This document shows, in pieces, positions 33,857 to 42,848 of a DNA stretch of 64,000 nucleotides. Below the pieces are notes generated by a model, which worked only from the letters and a program-made list of their open reading frames with translations, was not told the DNA's origin and searched no databases. Position numbers and translations under genes: made by a program. Numbering within the stretch: the stretch's first letter is position 1; every line of letters starts with the position of its first letter. The stretch is from Absicoccus intestinalis (lineage in GTDB: Bacteria; Bacillota_I; Bacilli_A; Erysipelotrichales; Erysipelotrichaceae), in NCBI RefSeq assembly GCF_033971885.1, contig NZ_JALBUS010000005.1, positions 84,742 to 148,741 on the forward strand. Reading direction: 5' to 3'.

Positions 33857-34795
33857 ATGGAACCTGTCTTATTTTTAGAATCCCCCCTGATTGAAAAGCT
33901 ATATGGTGGTCACAAGATTCAGGATAGCTTTGGCATTGGCGATCCTTCAAAAAAAATTGGTGAATACTGGGTCATCAGTGGTCATGATCATGGTTTAAGC
34001 GTAATCACCAATGGTCCATATAAATCGCAAACCTTGAAAAATGTATATACCAATCATCGCGAATTGTTTGCGAATGATCCTCATGATAAATTTCCTCTTC
34101 TGATCAAGATCAATGAAGTCACAAAACCCGTATCGGTCCAAGTGCATCCCAATGATGCCCAATCGCATGGAGAAGGCAAAGCGGAATGTTGCTTATTTCT
34201 AGATGTAGAAGATGGATCAAAGATCATCCGTGGCCATACAGCCAAGACCAAAACCGAATTAAAACAACACATTGAAAACAACGAATGGGATTCATTATTG
34301 ATTCGTAAACCGATCCATGATAATGATTTCATCTTTACGCCGCCAGGCATCATTCATGGCATTGAAGGCAAATTGATGATGGCCGAAGTCCAACAATCCA
34401 GCGATATGACCTATCGTCTCTATGATTATGATCGTTTGGTTGATGGCAAACCTAGACAACTCCATGTCCAACAAGCTTTGGAAGTGACAACCGTACCACA
34501 CCAAGAACCAGAGATCCATCCTGTTACGATGGAAAAAGATGGCAATATCCAAACGACCTATATAGATAATCATTTTTTCAAGATTGATCGCTACCAGATC
34601 AACAACAAACAGACATTGGATAATCCTATGTATTCTTGTGTTGTCATCTTATCTGGACAAGGTACATTGATTCTTGATGATACCTCATATCCGGTAAAAG
34701 CAGGTATGGGCATGATCATTACTTCCCAAACAAAAACATATTCCCTTTCTGGTGTAATGGATGTGCTTGTCAGTCAGCCACCAAAAATGACTTAG
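33857..34795 (+). CDS. manA: mannose-6-phosphate isomerase, class I (second paralogue)
   Basis: 312 residues. Metal motifs are SVQVHPNDAQSH, GKAECCLFLDV (Glu ligand) and PPGIIHGIEG (His ligand), plus TYRLYDYDR and a C-terminal cupin. It starts two bases after the hxlB stop. It departs from the manA at 1396 in the ECC segment, where most class I enzymes have E-x-W-Y, so its substrate may differ. Confidence 0.88.
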   Translation: MEPVLFLESPLIEKLYGGHKIQDSFGIGDPSKKIGEYWVISGHDHGLSVITNGPYKSQTLKNVYTNHRELFANDPHDKFPLLIKINEVTKPVSVQVHPNDAQSHGEGKAECCLFLDVEDGSKIIRGHTAKTKTELKQHIENNEWDSLLIRKPIHDNDFIFTPPGIIHGIEGKLMMAEVQQSSDMTYRLYDYDRLVDGKPRQLHVQQALEVTTVPHQEPEIHPVTMEKDGNIQTTYIDNHFFKIDRYQINNKQTLDNPMYSCVVILSGQGTLILDDTSYPVKAGMGMIITSQTKTYSLSGVMDVLVSQPPKMT

Positions 34796-34803
34796 TTAGA
34801 AAA

Positions 34804-34868
34804 CCCGCTCCAAGAATCCAAGACAGAACCTAAAATTCTGCCAATCGGATTGTTAAGGCGGGCTTTTT
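34804..34868. terminator. branched bidirectional terminator
   Basis: CCCGC/GCGGG outer stem with inner ATCC/GGAT and AGAA/TTCT, then CTTTTT on the plus strand and TTTTC on the minus strand, between convergent operons. Confidence 0.75.
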
Positions 34869-34888
34869 AAGATTAATAAAATTTTGGT

Positions 34889-35779
34889 TTATTCTTTCTG
34901 TGTCTGATTAACGATCACGACGGAAAGAATCACACAAATGATACCGATGATGACATCGATGCGGATGGCTTCATGTAGAAAAAGAATGCTGTAAACGGAA
35001 GCAGATATCGCTTCGACAGATGAGAGGATTGCTGCCCTGCTGACTTCTACATATTTAAGACTAATGGTATATAGAAAATAAGGGAGTACACAGCTAATAC
35101 AACCAAATAAAAGTCCAAATTCCATTCTGCTATGATCTTTTGTTAGTACAAATCCCAATGTATGCCAATCGGCTATCATTACCAGACCAATCGATGCGAT
35201 AATAAAGGTATATAACATTGAAGTCACGGGATGATAATTTCTTCGAAGGAGTAATGCACTAAAGATCGAATACATGGCGTAGCAAAAGGCTGCCAAAAGT
35301 CCAACCGCCACACCGGATACATTGGATGAGCCGGCATTTTCAAAAATTCCGGAAACAAAGGTACATCCTAAAAAAGCAAAAATCAGTGAAATCACTTTAT
35401 TTTTTGTGAATTTTTCCCGAAAAAAGATGGCTGAAAGAACGGAAACGATGGCTGGTGAAACATATAATAGAACAGCGGCTACGGATACGGAAGTCATATC
35501 AATGGCACCGTAATAAAAAATGGTAAATCCGACGATGCTTACCAGTCCACTGGCTACAAAAATCCATAAATCTTTGATTCGTATTCGAAATAGTTTTTTA
35601 TTATATATGACCACCCACAAAATAAAAATAATGGTTGCTGTAATAACCCGAATGGCCGCTATTTCTTTTGATTGCAAACCCAAGCTTCTCCATTCTGTTA
35701 CAAACAGACCCTGGGTTGCCCAAAGCATCCCTGCTAAAAGAATAAGATATACTTGATTTGACATTTTTCTTGTATCCAA
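34889..35779 (-). CDS. EamA family (DMT) transporter
   Basis: 296 residues with ten hydrophobic helices in two EamA repeats (first opening LILLAGMLWATQGLFV, second from about residue 155 with GLLAAFCYAMYSIFSA). A TTG at 35779 with GAGG seven bases upstream fits better than the internal ATG at 35764. Last gene of the island operon, so it may move a substrate or product such as a pyrimidine, beta-alanine or an amine. Direction unknown. Confidence 0.85.
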   Translation of the reverse strand: MDTRKMSNQVYLILLAGMLWATQGLFVTEWRSLGLQSKEIAAIRVITATIIFILWVVIYNKKLFRIRIKDLWIFVASGLVSIVGFTIFYYGAIDMTSVSVAAVLLYVSPAIVSVLSAIFFREKFTKNKVISLIFAFLGCTFVSGIFENAGSSNVSGVAVGLLAAFCYAMYSIFSALLLRRNYHPVTSMLYTFIIASIGLVMIADWHTLGFVLTKDHSRMEFGLLFGCISCVLPYFLYTISLKYVEVSRAAILSSVEAISASVYSILFLHEAIRIDVIIGIICVILSVVIVNQTQKE

Positions 35780-35791
35780 TCGTTAACCTCG

Positions 35792-35822
35792 AAAGAGGAT
35801 TCAGTTTTCCGAAATCCTCTTT
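35792..35822 (-). other. intercistronic hairpin
   Basis: Perfect ten-base stem AAAGAGGATT/AATCCTCTTT spanning the DUF1097-like stop, just ahead of the EamA ribosome site. No T-run, so more likely a processing or stability element than a terminator. Confidence 0.5.
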
Positions 35823-36319
35823 TCTTCTTTCGTAACACTTGCACCCAAGCGGATGCACAACCATCCACAAAACAATCCAATGACATTTGCCAATGCGATC
35901 CACAACATCGCAATCACCAAATTTTTCCAGTCCAAAAACGATACCACATCCAGCTTTGGGAAATATCCTGCATAATAACCGGCAAACAGGCAGGAATAAG
36001 AATTAAAGGATGCTAAAGAGCAAGCAAACATTTTTGTTTTCAATGATAACATCAAGATAATGACGGTTCCGATTACCGTAAGCACTTGCACTCCCATACT
36101 AAATCCAGATGCGGCATAGGCAAGAATCGCAATGGCAGCCAATATGTATCCCTCGATCATCGGTGGAATTGATTTTTTAAATGCTTCCGGATTCGATCCA
36201 AGCGTAAAATACCAAGTCTCGCCAATAAACAAGGCCCAGACCGGAATTTTAATCAACCCTCCTAGACATGAAATTCCCGCCAGCACAGCAATCACTATAT
36301 CCAAACGTTCAATTTTCAT
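35801..36319 (-). CDS. DUF1097-like membrane protein
   Basis: 172-residue integral membrane protein with about five to six helices. A KTKMFACSLASFNSYSCLFAG segment (cited in part) followed by a DWKNLVIAM helix resembles the YcdZ/DUF1097 pattern of xxSFxxxxF then DW. ATG 36319 is preceded by GGAGG and GAGG. In E. coli relatives sit near pyrimidine-use genes, but the function is unproved; here it lies between the amidohydrolase and an EamA transporter. Confidence 0.6.
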   Translation of the reverse strand: MKIERLDIVIAVLAGISCLGGLIKIPVWALFIGETWYFTLGSNPEAFKKSIPPMIEGYILAAIAILAYAASGFSMGVQVLTVIGTVIILMLSLKTKMFACSLASFNSYSCLFAGYYAGYFPKLDVVSFLDWKNLVIAMLWIALANVIGLFCGWLCIRLGASVTKEEKRISEN

Positions 36320-36452
36320 CTCCTCACCTCCCTGAAAATGTATGATATGAAAAATACCCGCTCCCTTTGGGTATACATTGCTATAACGATGACTCAATAG
36401 AGAGCAGGTAAAGATGCTTATTTCTGCACTGATTTCTTTAATTTATGGTTGA

Positions 36453-37721
36453 TCAAAGTCCGCGCTCATCCACTTTCAAGACGGCATTCAACATAACAGA
36501 TGCCCCCTCTGTACAATGTTCAGGAGATGAATATTCTGGCTCACAATGTGATAAACCATCCTTAGATTGTACGAAAATCATGGTTGTCGGCAATACATAG
36601 GCTGCAAATTGGGCATCGTGTCCGGCACCCGAATGAATATATTGATGGCTAACACCCAATTCTTCACAGGATTCCTTAACATATCCGACCAACGTCTTAT
36701 TCCAATAAACCGTATCACGATTCCATGCTTTTTCTACTTCACAGGTGCAACCCGCCCATTCTTTATTTGCACAATCTTTTACAATCTGAAGTACTTGATT
36801 CAATAGCTCTGGACTTTCATGACGGCAGTCAAATGAAAATTCATAATAATCTGGAACACAGGTATGAACGTTTGGATGACACTGTACTTCACCTGTAGTA
36901 TAAACCAACTCTGGATGTCCTAGTGCATCGATCGTTTTATGCAAATACAACAATGCTTGTGCAGCTGCATAGAATGCATCTTTTCTCTTTGGCATTGGGA
37001 AGGTACCAGCATGGGTCGTTTGTCCATAGAATTTCAATGTATAATTAAACATTCCTAAGACACAGTCAACCACACCAATATCATTTCCAGCATCTTCCAG
37101 GATTGGTCCCTGTTCAATATGTGTTTCAAAATAACATTCATATTTTTCCGGTGTCAAACGATATTTTTTATCCCCTTTAAAGCCTGATTTGTCCAAAGCG
37201 TCTTTGAACGTAACCTGTGGATCAAGAACGCTCTTTGAATTCATCATATCTTCATATTTAAAGCCTGTTTTGATCTCATCTGGTAGATAATCGTAACAAA
37301 TGATTCCAGAAGACATCATTGCTGGCGGATAAAGGGATCCCTCTTCATTTGTCCAAATCATCGCTGTCAAAGGATGCTTATGTGGAATCTTTTTCTCTGC
37401 CACAGTTTCCAAAACTTCCATGGCACTCATGACACCAAGAATACCATCATAATTTCCACCGTTACGAACAGAATCACAATGGGAACCCATCACAATTCTT
37501 TTTGCGTTTGGATCCGATCCAGGAAGAGTGGCATACATATTTGCGACGTCATCAATCTCGATGGTTGCACCGATGGCTTCCATTCTCTTTCGGAATTCAT
37601 TTCTTGCTTGAATATCCGCTTCAGACAGCGTATATCTAGTGATTCCACCATGACCAGCGTCACCATACTGTGAAAATGTTTTAATTTTATCTTCCATTCG
37701 TTCTAAACTTGCCTTATACAT
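36453..37721 (-). CDS. N-carbamoyl amino acid / beta-ureidopropionase family amidohydrolase (M20-like)
   Basis: 422 residues, binuclear metal hydrolase of the carbamoyl-amino-acid amidohydrolase group. Metal motifs are MGSHCDSV, GNYDGILGVM, WTNEEGS, ETHIEQGPILED and SGAGHDAQF, with HAGTFPMPKRKDA in the dimer domain. With dihydropyrimidinase next door the likely substrate is N-carbamoyl-beta-alanine, giving beta-alanine, CO2 and ammonia. Ribosome site AAGGAGG. Confidence 0.9.
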   Translation of the reverse strand: MYKASLERMEDKIKTFSQYGDAGHGGITRYTLSEADIQARNEFRKRMEAIGATIEIDDVANMYATLPGSDPNAKRIVMGSHCDSVRNGGNYDGILGVMSAMEVLETVAEKKIPHKHPLTAMIWTNEEGSLYPPAMMSSGIICYDYLPDEIKTGFKYEDMMNSKSVLDPQVTFKDALDKSGFKGDKKYRLTPEKYECYFETHIEQGPILEDAGNDIGVVDCVLGMFNYTLKFYGQTTHAGTFPMPKRKDAFYAAAQALLYLHKTIDALGHPELVYTTGEVQCHPNVHTCVPDYYEFSFDCRHESPELLNQVLQIVKDCANKEWAGCTCEVEKAWNRDTVYWNKTLVGYVKESCEELGVSHQYIHSGAGHDAQFAAYVLPTTMIFVQSKDGLSHCEPEYSSPEHCTEGASVMLNAVLKVDERGL

Positions 37722-37767
37722 TTTTAAATCCTCCTTTTCTAATTGATTCTATTTTAAAAATGCTTTC

Positions 37768-39135
37768 CTAACGTCTTGGGATACGTTTTACGTATTTGCC
37801 CATGCCCGGTTTTCCTACAAATTCTCCATGATCATATACAAGATTTCCACGGAGGAATGTTTTTACTGGATATCCATGAAGCTCTTTGCCTTCCCAGATC
37901 GTATGATCATAGTCACTATGCATATTATTGACAGAAATCGTGAAATCTTTCTTTGGATCATACAATACAATGTCAGCATCTTTGCCAACAGCAATCGCTC
38001 CTTTGTCTTCACATCCAAAAATCTTCGCTGGATTTGTTGCGCAAACCTCAACAACTTTTTCAAATGAAATTTTTCCAGTGTTGGCTGCATCGAGCATATA
38101 TGGATAGAGATTTTCTACACCTGCACATCCGTTTGGAATCTTTGAAAAATCATCTTTTCCCCAGTCCTTTTCATAACTTTGGAATGGACAATGATCGGTT
38201 GCGACTGTATCGATAAATCCGGCTTTCAATGCTTTCCACAATGCTTCTTTGCTCGCTTCACCTTTCATTGGTGGTGAGCATACAAAGTTTCTGCCATCTG
38301 GACGTTTATATACATCACAAGTAAATTCCAAATACTGTGGACAGGTTTCTACATAAACCGGCTTTCCATCCATTTTTGCTTTTTCACAAGCTTCCAATCC
38401 CTCTTGATCGGACATATGTACGATATAAACCGGTGTATCCAGATGCGATGCCCAATGAACCACGCGCTTATCGGCTTCCGCAGCGACAAATTCTGGACGA
38501 CTCATATAATGATACCAGGCACTCGTTTTACCTTCTTTCAGATATTGCTCTGTCCGAAGATCGATCAAATCTGGATTTTCTGCATGCACATTGATCATCA
38601 TACCAAGTTCTTTGGCACGAAGAAGAAGTGTGGCAAGCATACCATCATCGACCATCATACCTTCTTTTTTATAGACTAAGAAACACTTCAGACTTGTGAT
38701 TCCCGCTTCGGCTGCTTGTTCCATCTCTTCCAAAATTTGACCACCGTTTAAATCGGTGATACAGCAATGGAATGCATAATCACTACAAGCATCGGTTTCT
38801 AAGATTTCCTTTTTGGAATTGACTAGTCCGAGAATCGTCTCGCCCTTATGCTGTACTGGATAATCAAAGATAGTTGTAACGCCTCCGCAAACAGCAGCAC
38901 GTGTTCCCGATTTGTAACTGTCTGCCGATACGGTTCCGCCAAAAGGCATTTGCATGTGCGTATGCACATCGATTGCACCCGGCAATACCAACATTCCAGT
39001 TGCATCCTCAACTCTATCCGCTTCTACTGGAAGATCTTTTCCGATTGCGACGATTTTCTCCTTGTCGATAGCTACATCTGCCTGAAAACTTCCAGATGCT
39101 GTGACTACAGTCCCTCCTTTAATCAATAAATCCAT
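37768..39135 (-). CDS. hydA: dihydropyrimidinase (D-hydantoinase family)
   Basis: 455-residue amidohydrolase-superfamily barrel opening the ring of dihydrouracil or a hydantoin. GAIDVHTHMQMPFGG gives the first His pair, TSLKCFLVYKK the carbamylated lysine region, NVHAENPDLI and YIVHMSDQEG further His ligands, and VATDHCPF the Asp. Ribosome site AGGAGG. Allantoinase is excluded on the overall pattern only weakly; the neighbouring genes favour pyrimidine breakdown. Confidence 0.92.
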   Translation of the reverse strand: MDLLIKGGTVVTASGSFQADVAIDKEKIVAIGKDLPVEADRVEDATGMLVLPGAIDVHTHMQMPFGGTVSADSYKSGTRAAVCGGVTTIFDYPVQHKGETILGLVNSKKEILETDACSDYAFHCCITDLNGGQILEEMEQAAEAGITSLKCFLVYKKEGMMVDDGMLATLLLRAKELGMMINVHAENPDLIDLRTEQYLKEGKTSAWYHYMSRPEFVAAEADKRVVHWASHLDTPVYIVHMSDQEGLEACEKAKMDGKPVYVETCPQYLEFTCDVYKRPDGRNFVCSPPMKGEASKEALWKALKAGFIDTVATDHCPFQSYEKDWGKDDFSKIPNGCAGVENLYPYMLDAANTGKISFEKVVEVCATNPAKIFGCEDKGAIAVGKDADIVLYDPKKDFTISVNNMHSDYDHTIWEGKELHGYPVKTFLRGNLVYDHGEFVGKPGMGKYVKRIPRR

Positions 39136-39240
39136 GTAAGTACCTCCTTTTCTTATATTATTGTTTTTTAATAGGTGACGAATCTTCTGCTAAATCCGCA
39201 AAACGTTTCGTCGTCTACATGGTGATTCATTTTTGTATAT

Positions 39241-39609
39241 CTAATTTGCTTCGTAGATAAACTGACAAATTGTACAAAGTGGTGGATCTTCCAATACATC
39301 GATAGAACTTGGATAAGGTGGATCTTCCGGTACTTGGATGATCTTAAATGCCCTTACCTCAATCAATGCTTTCTTTCCTTTCTGTTGTTTGATCCTGGCG
39401 ATAAATTCCATATAATCCCCCGCAAAAATGGGTTCATACAAACGAACTTTACGTACTTCTAGGCAATGTCCTGTATTATGAAATACCTTTGCCATAATTC
39501 GGTTGGCACAATCATTCATCAAAGTAATGCTTCTTGCTCCATTTACAACACCACCGCCATAAAAAACATCTCGATCTGACATTCTATATCTCATTGTAAC
39601 TGTATCCAT
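39241..39609 (-). CDS. beta-alanyl-CoA / 3-aminobutyryl-CoA ammonia-lyase-like hotdog protein (subunit 1)
   Basis: 122-residue hotdog-fold protein. MSDRDVFYGGGVVNGARS aligns with the N-terminal motif of 3-aminobutyryl-CoA and beta-alanyl-CoA ammonia-lyases (MS.RDAHYGG.LVDGAR). EPIFAGDYMEFIARI matches the central strand. These enzymes remove ammonia from a 3-aminoacyl-CoA to give an enoyl-CoA. It lacks the DGDxxL segment that its neighbour keeps. Confidence 0.8.
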   Translation of the reverse strand: MDTVTMRYRMSDRDVFYGGGVVNGARSITLMNDCANRIMAKVFHNTGHCLEVRKVRLYEPIFAGDYMEFIARIKQQKGKKALIEVRAFKIIQVPEDPPYPSSIDVLEDPPLCTICQFIYEAN

Positions 39610-39639
39610 AATAAAAGCTCCTTTTCTCTATCTATCCTA

Positions 39640-40119
39640 TTAAAGTTCGATAACTTCATCTTCTGGAAAATCTTCATTTGCTCGCCATGGATCTTTCACA
39701 AGACCATCTGGTTGCTCGCCTCTTTGGAGATGTTTCTTTACGACCAAACGTACCATGCCCTCCGTACACAAAACTGGTTCATCAAACCAAACCATATCTC
39801 CTGGTTTATAATTGGTTTTTCCGGCACGATAGGCAGGCGTTGCTAGTTTAAAGACTTCAATTTTACAATCACGAGACGTATTTCCGACATGAACCATGGT
39901 TGCCTTATATTCCATCATATCGCCCACATATGCATTTTCATAAATCTTGCAGTCACGATATCCAAGACATAAAGACTCATCCCCGTCATTTAAGATCATC
40001 TGTTCGGTTTCTACGTCCCCGATAAAATCCCATTGACGACCAAAAGGAACAAGACCGTCCTGATTGTTCGCATCGGCTGTTGTCATGTTGTAGCTAAGAT
40101 AAGATGTTTTTCTTGCCAT
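39640..40119 (-). CDS. beta-alanyl-CoA ammonia-lyase-like hotdog protein (subunit 2)
   Basis: 159-residue hotdog protein, close to Clostridium propionicum beta-alanyl-CoA ammonia-lyase in GDVETEQMILNDGDESLCLG, YVGDMMEYKATM and VGNTSRDCKIEVFKLAT. The N-terminal RDAHY..NLVNGA block is replaced by TTADANNQDGLVPFG. It lies 30 bases upstream of subunit 1. The two probably form a mixed oligomer. Confidence 0.8.
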   Translation of the reverse strand: MARKTSYLSYNMTTADANNQDGLVPFGRQWDFIGDVETEQMILNDGDESLCLGYRDCKIYENAYVGDMMEYKATMVHVGNTSRDCKIEVFKLATPAYRAGKTNYKPGDMVWFDEPVLCTEGMVRLVVKKHLQRGEQPDGLVKDPWRANEDFPEDEVIEL

Positions 40120-40230
40120 TTTTATTGTCCTCCATTTTCTAAATCAATGCTTATAATGACCAACATTTATTTTTGACTGCTGACAAAATTTTGTCGCAGT
40201 AAAGATCCTTTCACTAATTTGATATACCGT

Positions 40231-41421
40231 TTAAAGAACACCTTCTTCTTGCAGCTTTGCTTCTTCTTCTTTGGTTAAATGGAATACTTCACAGTTATCC
40301 TGACCAAGAAGGGGAGATGCAAATGTAACTTCTCCCGGGCTGGCAGACAATTTTGCCACAACCCCCTGAAAAGCTAGGTCACCAGCTGTCGGATGGTTCA
40401 CATGGACAATCATATCTCGGGCTTTTGTATGTGGATGTTCAATGGCTTCTTTTATATTCATTACCGGTCCACACGGAATTCCCGCCTCGTCCATCATGAT
40501 TTCCAGCTCTTTCTTGGTATAATTCTTTACCCAATCACTGATAATGTTCTGCAAACCACTCTTATAATTTTGTACACGCAGATCATTGGTTTTATATTTC
40601 TCATCTTCAAGCAATTCTGGTTTTCCAATTGTTTGGCAGAATTTTTTCCAAAGTCTTTCATTGCCAACGCCCAGTGCCACATATCCATCCTTACATGAAT
40701 AAACGTCAAACGGTGCAATGGATGGGTCAATATTTCCATTTCTTTCGGATATGATGCCATTCATGGTGTAATAAGGAATTGCCGCTTCTAGCAAAGAGAA
40801 AATCGTATCAAACATGGCTACATCGACAAGCTGTCCTTCTCCTGTTCGATCCCTGTAATGCAGGGCAACCAAAGCACCTAATGCCTGATAGATACCGGAT
40901 ACATGATCGGCCACCGATGGTCCGACCTTAACTGGCGGTTGATCCTTAAATCCAGTCAGGTATAACATTCCTCCCATGGCTTGGGCAACGATGTCATAAC
41001 AAGGACGATGACTGATTGGGCTGTTCAAGCCAAATCCAGATCCAGAAACATAGATAATTCTCGGATTGATCTTTTTGATCGTTTCATAATCAATCTTCAA
41101 TTTTTTGGTGACGCCACCTTTATAATTTTCACAGAGAAAATCTGCATCTTTAACCAAATCATAAAACATCTGCAAACCTTTTTCTGATTTTAAGTTCAGC
41201 GTACATCCCTTTTTATTTCGATTCACATAGCAGAAGAATCCACTCTCACCGCTTTTCTTATCAAATGGTCCCCAGGTACGGCATTGATCACCATGTACTG
41301 GTTCGATTTTGATTACATCAGCTCCATAATCTGCCAAAATCATCGTACAAAACGGTCCGCTCAAAGCGGATGTGAGATCGATGACCTTTAGCCCTTCCAA
41401 TGCTTTTTTCTTTTGTGTCAC
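40231..41421 (-). CDS. class III CoA-transferase (CaiB/BaiF family)
   Basis: 396 residues. LEGLKVIDLTSALSGPFCTM, ADYGADVIKIEP, NRNKKGCTLNLKSEKG and GEGQLVDVAMFD (catalytic Asp region) are family marks. GTG 41421 follows GAGGAGG, while the frame to 41535 has no ribosome site. In context it would load CoA onto beta-alanine using propionyl- or acrylyl-CoA. First gene of the island operon, about 340 bases from its MerR-type promoter. Confidence 0.88.
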   Translation of the reverse strand: MTQKKKALEGLKVIDLTSALSGPFCTMILADYGADVIKIEPVHGDQCRTWGPFDKKSGESGFFCYVNRNKKGCTLNLKSEKGLQMFYDLVKDADFLCENYKGGVTKKLKIDYETIKKINPRIIYVSGSGFGLNSPISHRPCYDIVAQAMGGMLYLTGFKDQPPVKVGPSVADHVSGIYQALGALVALHYRDRTGEGQLVDVAMFDTIFSLLEAAIPYYTMNGIISERNGNIDPSIAPFDVYSCKDGYVALGVGNERLWKKFCQTIGKPELLEDEKYKTNDLRVQNYKSGLQNIISDWVKNYTKKELEIMMDEAGIPCGPVMNIKEAIEHPHTKARDMIVHVNHPTAGDLAFQGVVAKLSASPGEVTFASPLLGQDNCEVFHLTKEEEAKLQEEGVL

Positions 41422-41764
41422 TCTATTTTCCTCCTCATTTGATTCGATTATTTTTTGACGAATAGAAAAGAAATCCGTCTTGATTTGATATAGATAAATA
41501 TGTATAAAAAGGCATACCCATACATCTTCGTGCATGGTCGATCCCTTTGTATTTCTCTTTTTGTATGGTTTCTTTTAATGAAAGCCTTTGACCGAATGAA
41601 TAGAAGAAGTTCAGCGTCTATGATCATCGTTTCATGGATTCATGATATTTCAAATTTTGTTCATCGGTCTTAGCAATCTTATCTTTGCATTCAGTGTATT
41701 CTATGTAGAAAGTACAGAGTCAAATATTTATTTTTTGGCATTTCAATTATTTTTCTGTGATGTT
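41422..41764 (-). other. long untranslated leader of the island operon
   Basis: About 340 bases between the MerR-type promoter and the CoA-transferase GTG. I see no gene with a ribosome site in it, and no clear terminator. An in-frame extension of the CoA-transferase to 41535 exists but is not supported. Confidence 0.4.
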
Positions 41765-41795
41765 TAGATAACTCTCTAGTTACTAGAGAGTTCAA
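41765..41795 (-). promoter_or_regulatory. MerR-type promoter with 19-base spacer and dyad operator
   Basis: Minus-strand TTGAAC (41790-41795), a 19-base spacer, TATCTA (41765-41770). The spacer is filled by a perfect inverted repeat AACTCTCTAG-TTA-CTAGAGAGTT (41770-41792), the classic arrangement for activation by a MerR regulator. Confidence 0.85.
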
Positions 41796-41805
41796 TTGAG
41801 ATATG

Positions 41806-41835
41806 TTGACACTTTCTCAACAATTCTATTAAAAT
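41806..41835 (+). promoter_or_regulatory. promoter of the merR-family gene
   Basis: TTGACA (41806-41811), 18 bases, TAAAAT (41830-41835), divergent from and adjacent to the operator. Confidence 0.65.
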
Positions 41836-41891
41836 ATAGATAAACTTTAATGTATTTACGATATATTATTATCTTAAGGAGTGAAGATTTT

Positions 41892-42764
41892 ATGCAAAAG
41901 GAGCGTTATTCAATTGGTGATGCCTCAAAAAAATGTCATATTCCTGTTCAGACCATCCGCTATTACGACGATATCGACTTGCTCAAACCCCAATATCGGG
42001 ATACGAACAGCAAATATCGCTATTATTCCAAGTCTCAACTGACAACGCTAATGATCATTCGCAGACTTCGTGACATTGATTTTTCAATCAATGAAATCAG
42101 AGAAATCCTGACCAACACAAATCTTCAGTCATATGAAGAACGACTGCTGAATCACAAGAAATCTCTGGAAAATACCATGCAGACATTAAAAAAATCCGTT
42201 TCGATCTGTGATGATCTTTTAGCTAAGATCCAATTGGGTCGAAAACTGAATGAGGGTGAGATTCCCAATGTGATCCGTTTAGAAAACTTTCCGAAAAGAA
42301 TGCTTCTGTGCCAACGCGAAACCATGAAACTCTATTGTAATTACGAAGTTTCATTGGATCGATGGTACAACATTCTGATGGAATCCTTTTCTTCTAATCT
42401 CTTTGTCAAAGGAAATGTTTTTGTCATCTATCATTGTCATCCACTCGATCAGTTTTTAATGAAAGACTGCGATGTTGAATTTTGTATTCAAGTGATCCCC
42501 GAAGCGGGAGTAACCACAGAAACAGACATTGACTCCAATCATATTGTTAACTGGGAATGCAAACTCGCTGCCACCTTATGTCATCTAGGAAAATATACGG
42601 ATATCATTCAAAGTCATATCAAACTATTGCAATGGATCAATAAAAACGGCTATTCCGTAATTGGTCCGATTTCCGAAGAGTTTATCATTTCTCCTCTGGA
42701 TACAAATGATGAAAATTTATATCTGACAAAAATCATTGTTCCTATCGAAAAGAATCAAAAATAA
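41892..42764 (+). CDS. MerR family transcriptional regulator
   Basis: 290 residues. The MerR helix-turn-helix is YSIGDASKKCHIPVQTIRYY (cited to 20 residues) with DDIDLLKP. A coiled-coil at about 70-115 is followed by a C-terminal effector domain of GyrI/BltR type. ATG 41892 follows AAGGAG. It is divergent from the island operon whose promoter carries the dyad, and is the likely activator. The ligand is probably an intermediate of the pathway. Confidence 0.9.
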   Translation: MQKERYSIGDASKKCHIPVQTIRYYDDIDLLKPQYRDTNSKYRYYSKSQLTTLMIIRRLRDIDFSINEIREILTNTNLQSYEERLLNHKKSLENTMQTLKKSVSICDDLLAKIQLGRKLNEGEIPNVIRLENFPKRMLLCQRETMKLYCNYEVSLDRWYNILMESFSSNLFVKGNVFVIYHCHPLDQFLMKDCDVEFCIQVIPEAGVTTETDIDSNHIVNWECKLAATLCHLGKYTDIIQSHIKLLQWINKNGYSVIGPISEEFIISPLDTNDENLYLTKIIVPIEKNQK

Positions 42765-42782
42765 ATCTTAAAGATACAAAAA

Positions 42783-42848
42783 TGCTCCCCACCAGACGAA
42801 CAAGTTTGATTACTTGTTATCTGCCCGATAGGGAGCCTCTTATTTTTT
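42783..42848. terminator. terminator between the MerR and etfA-like genes
   Basis: GCTCCC/GGGAGC outer stem with inner AACAAG/CTTGTT, followed by CTTATTTTTT on the plus strand and ATTTTTG on the minus strand. Confidence 0.75.
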
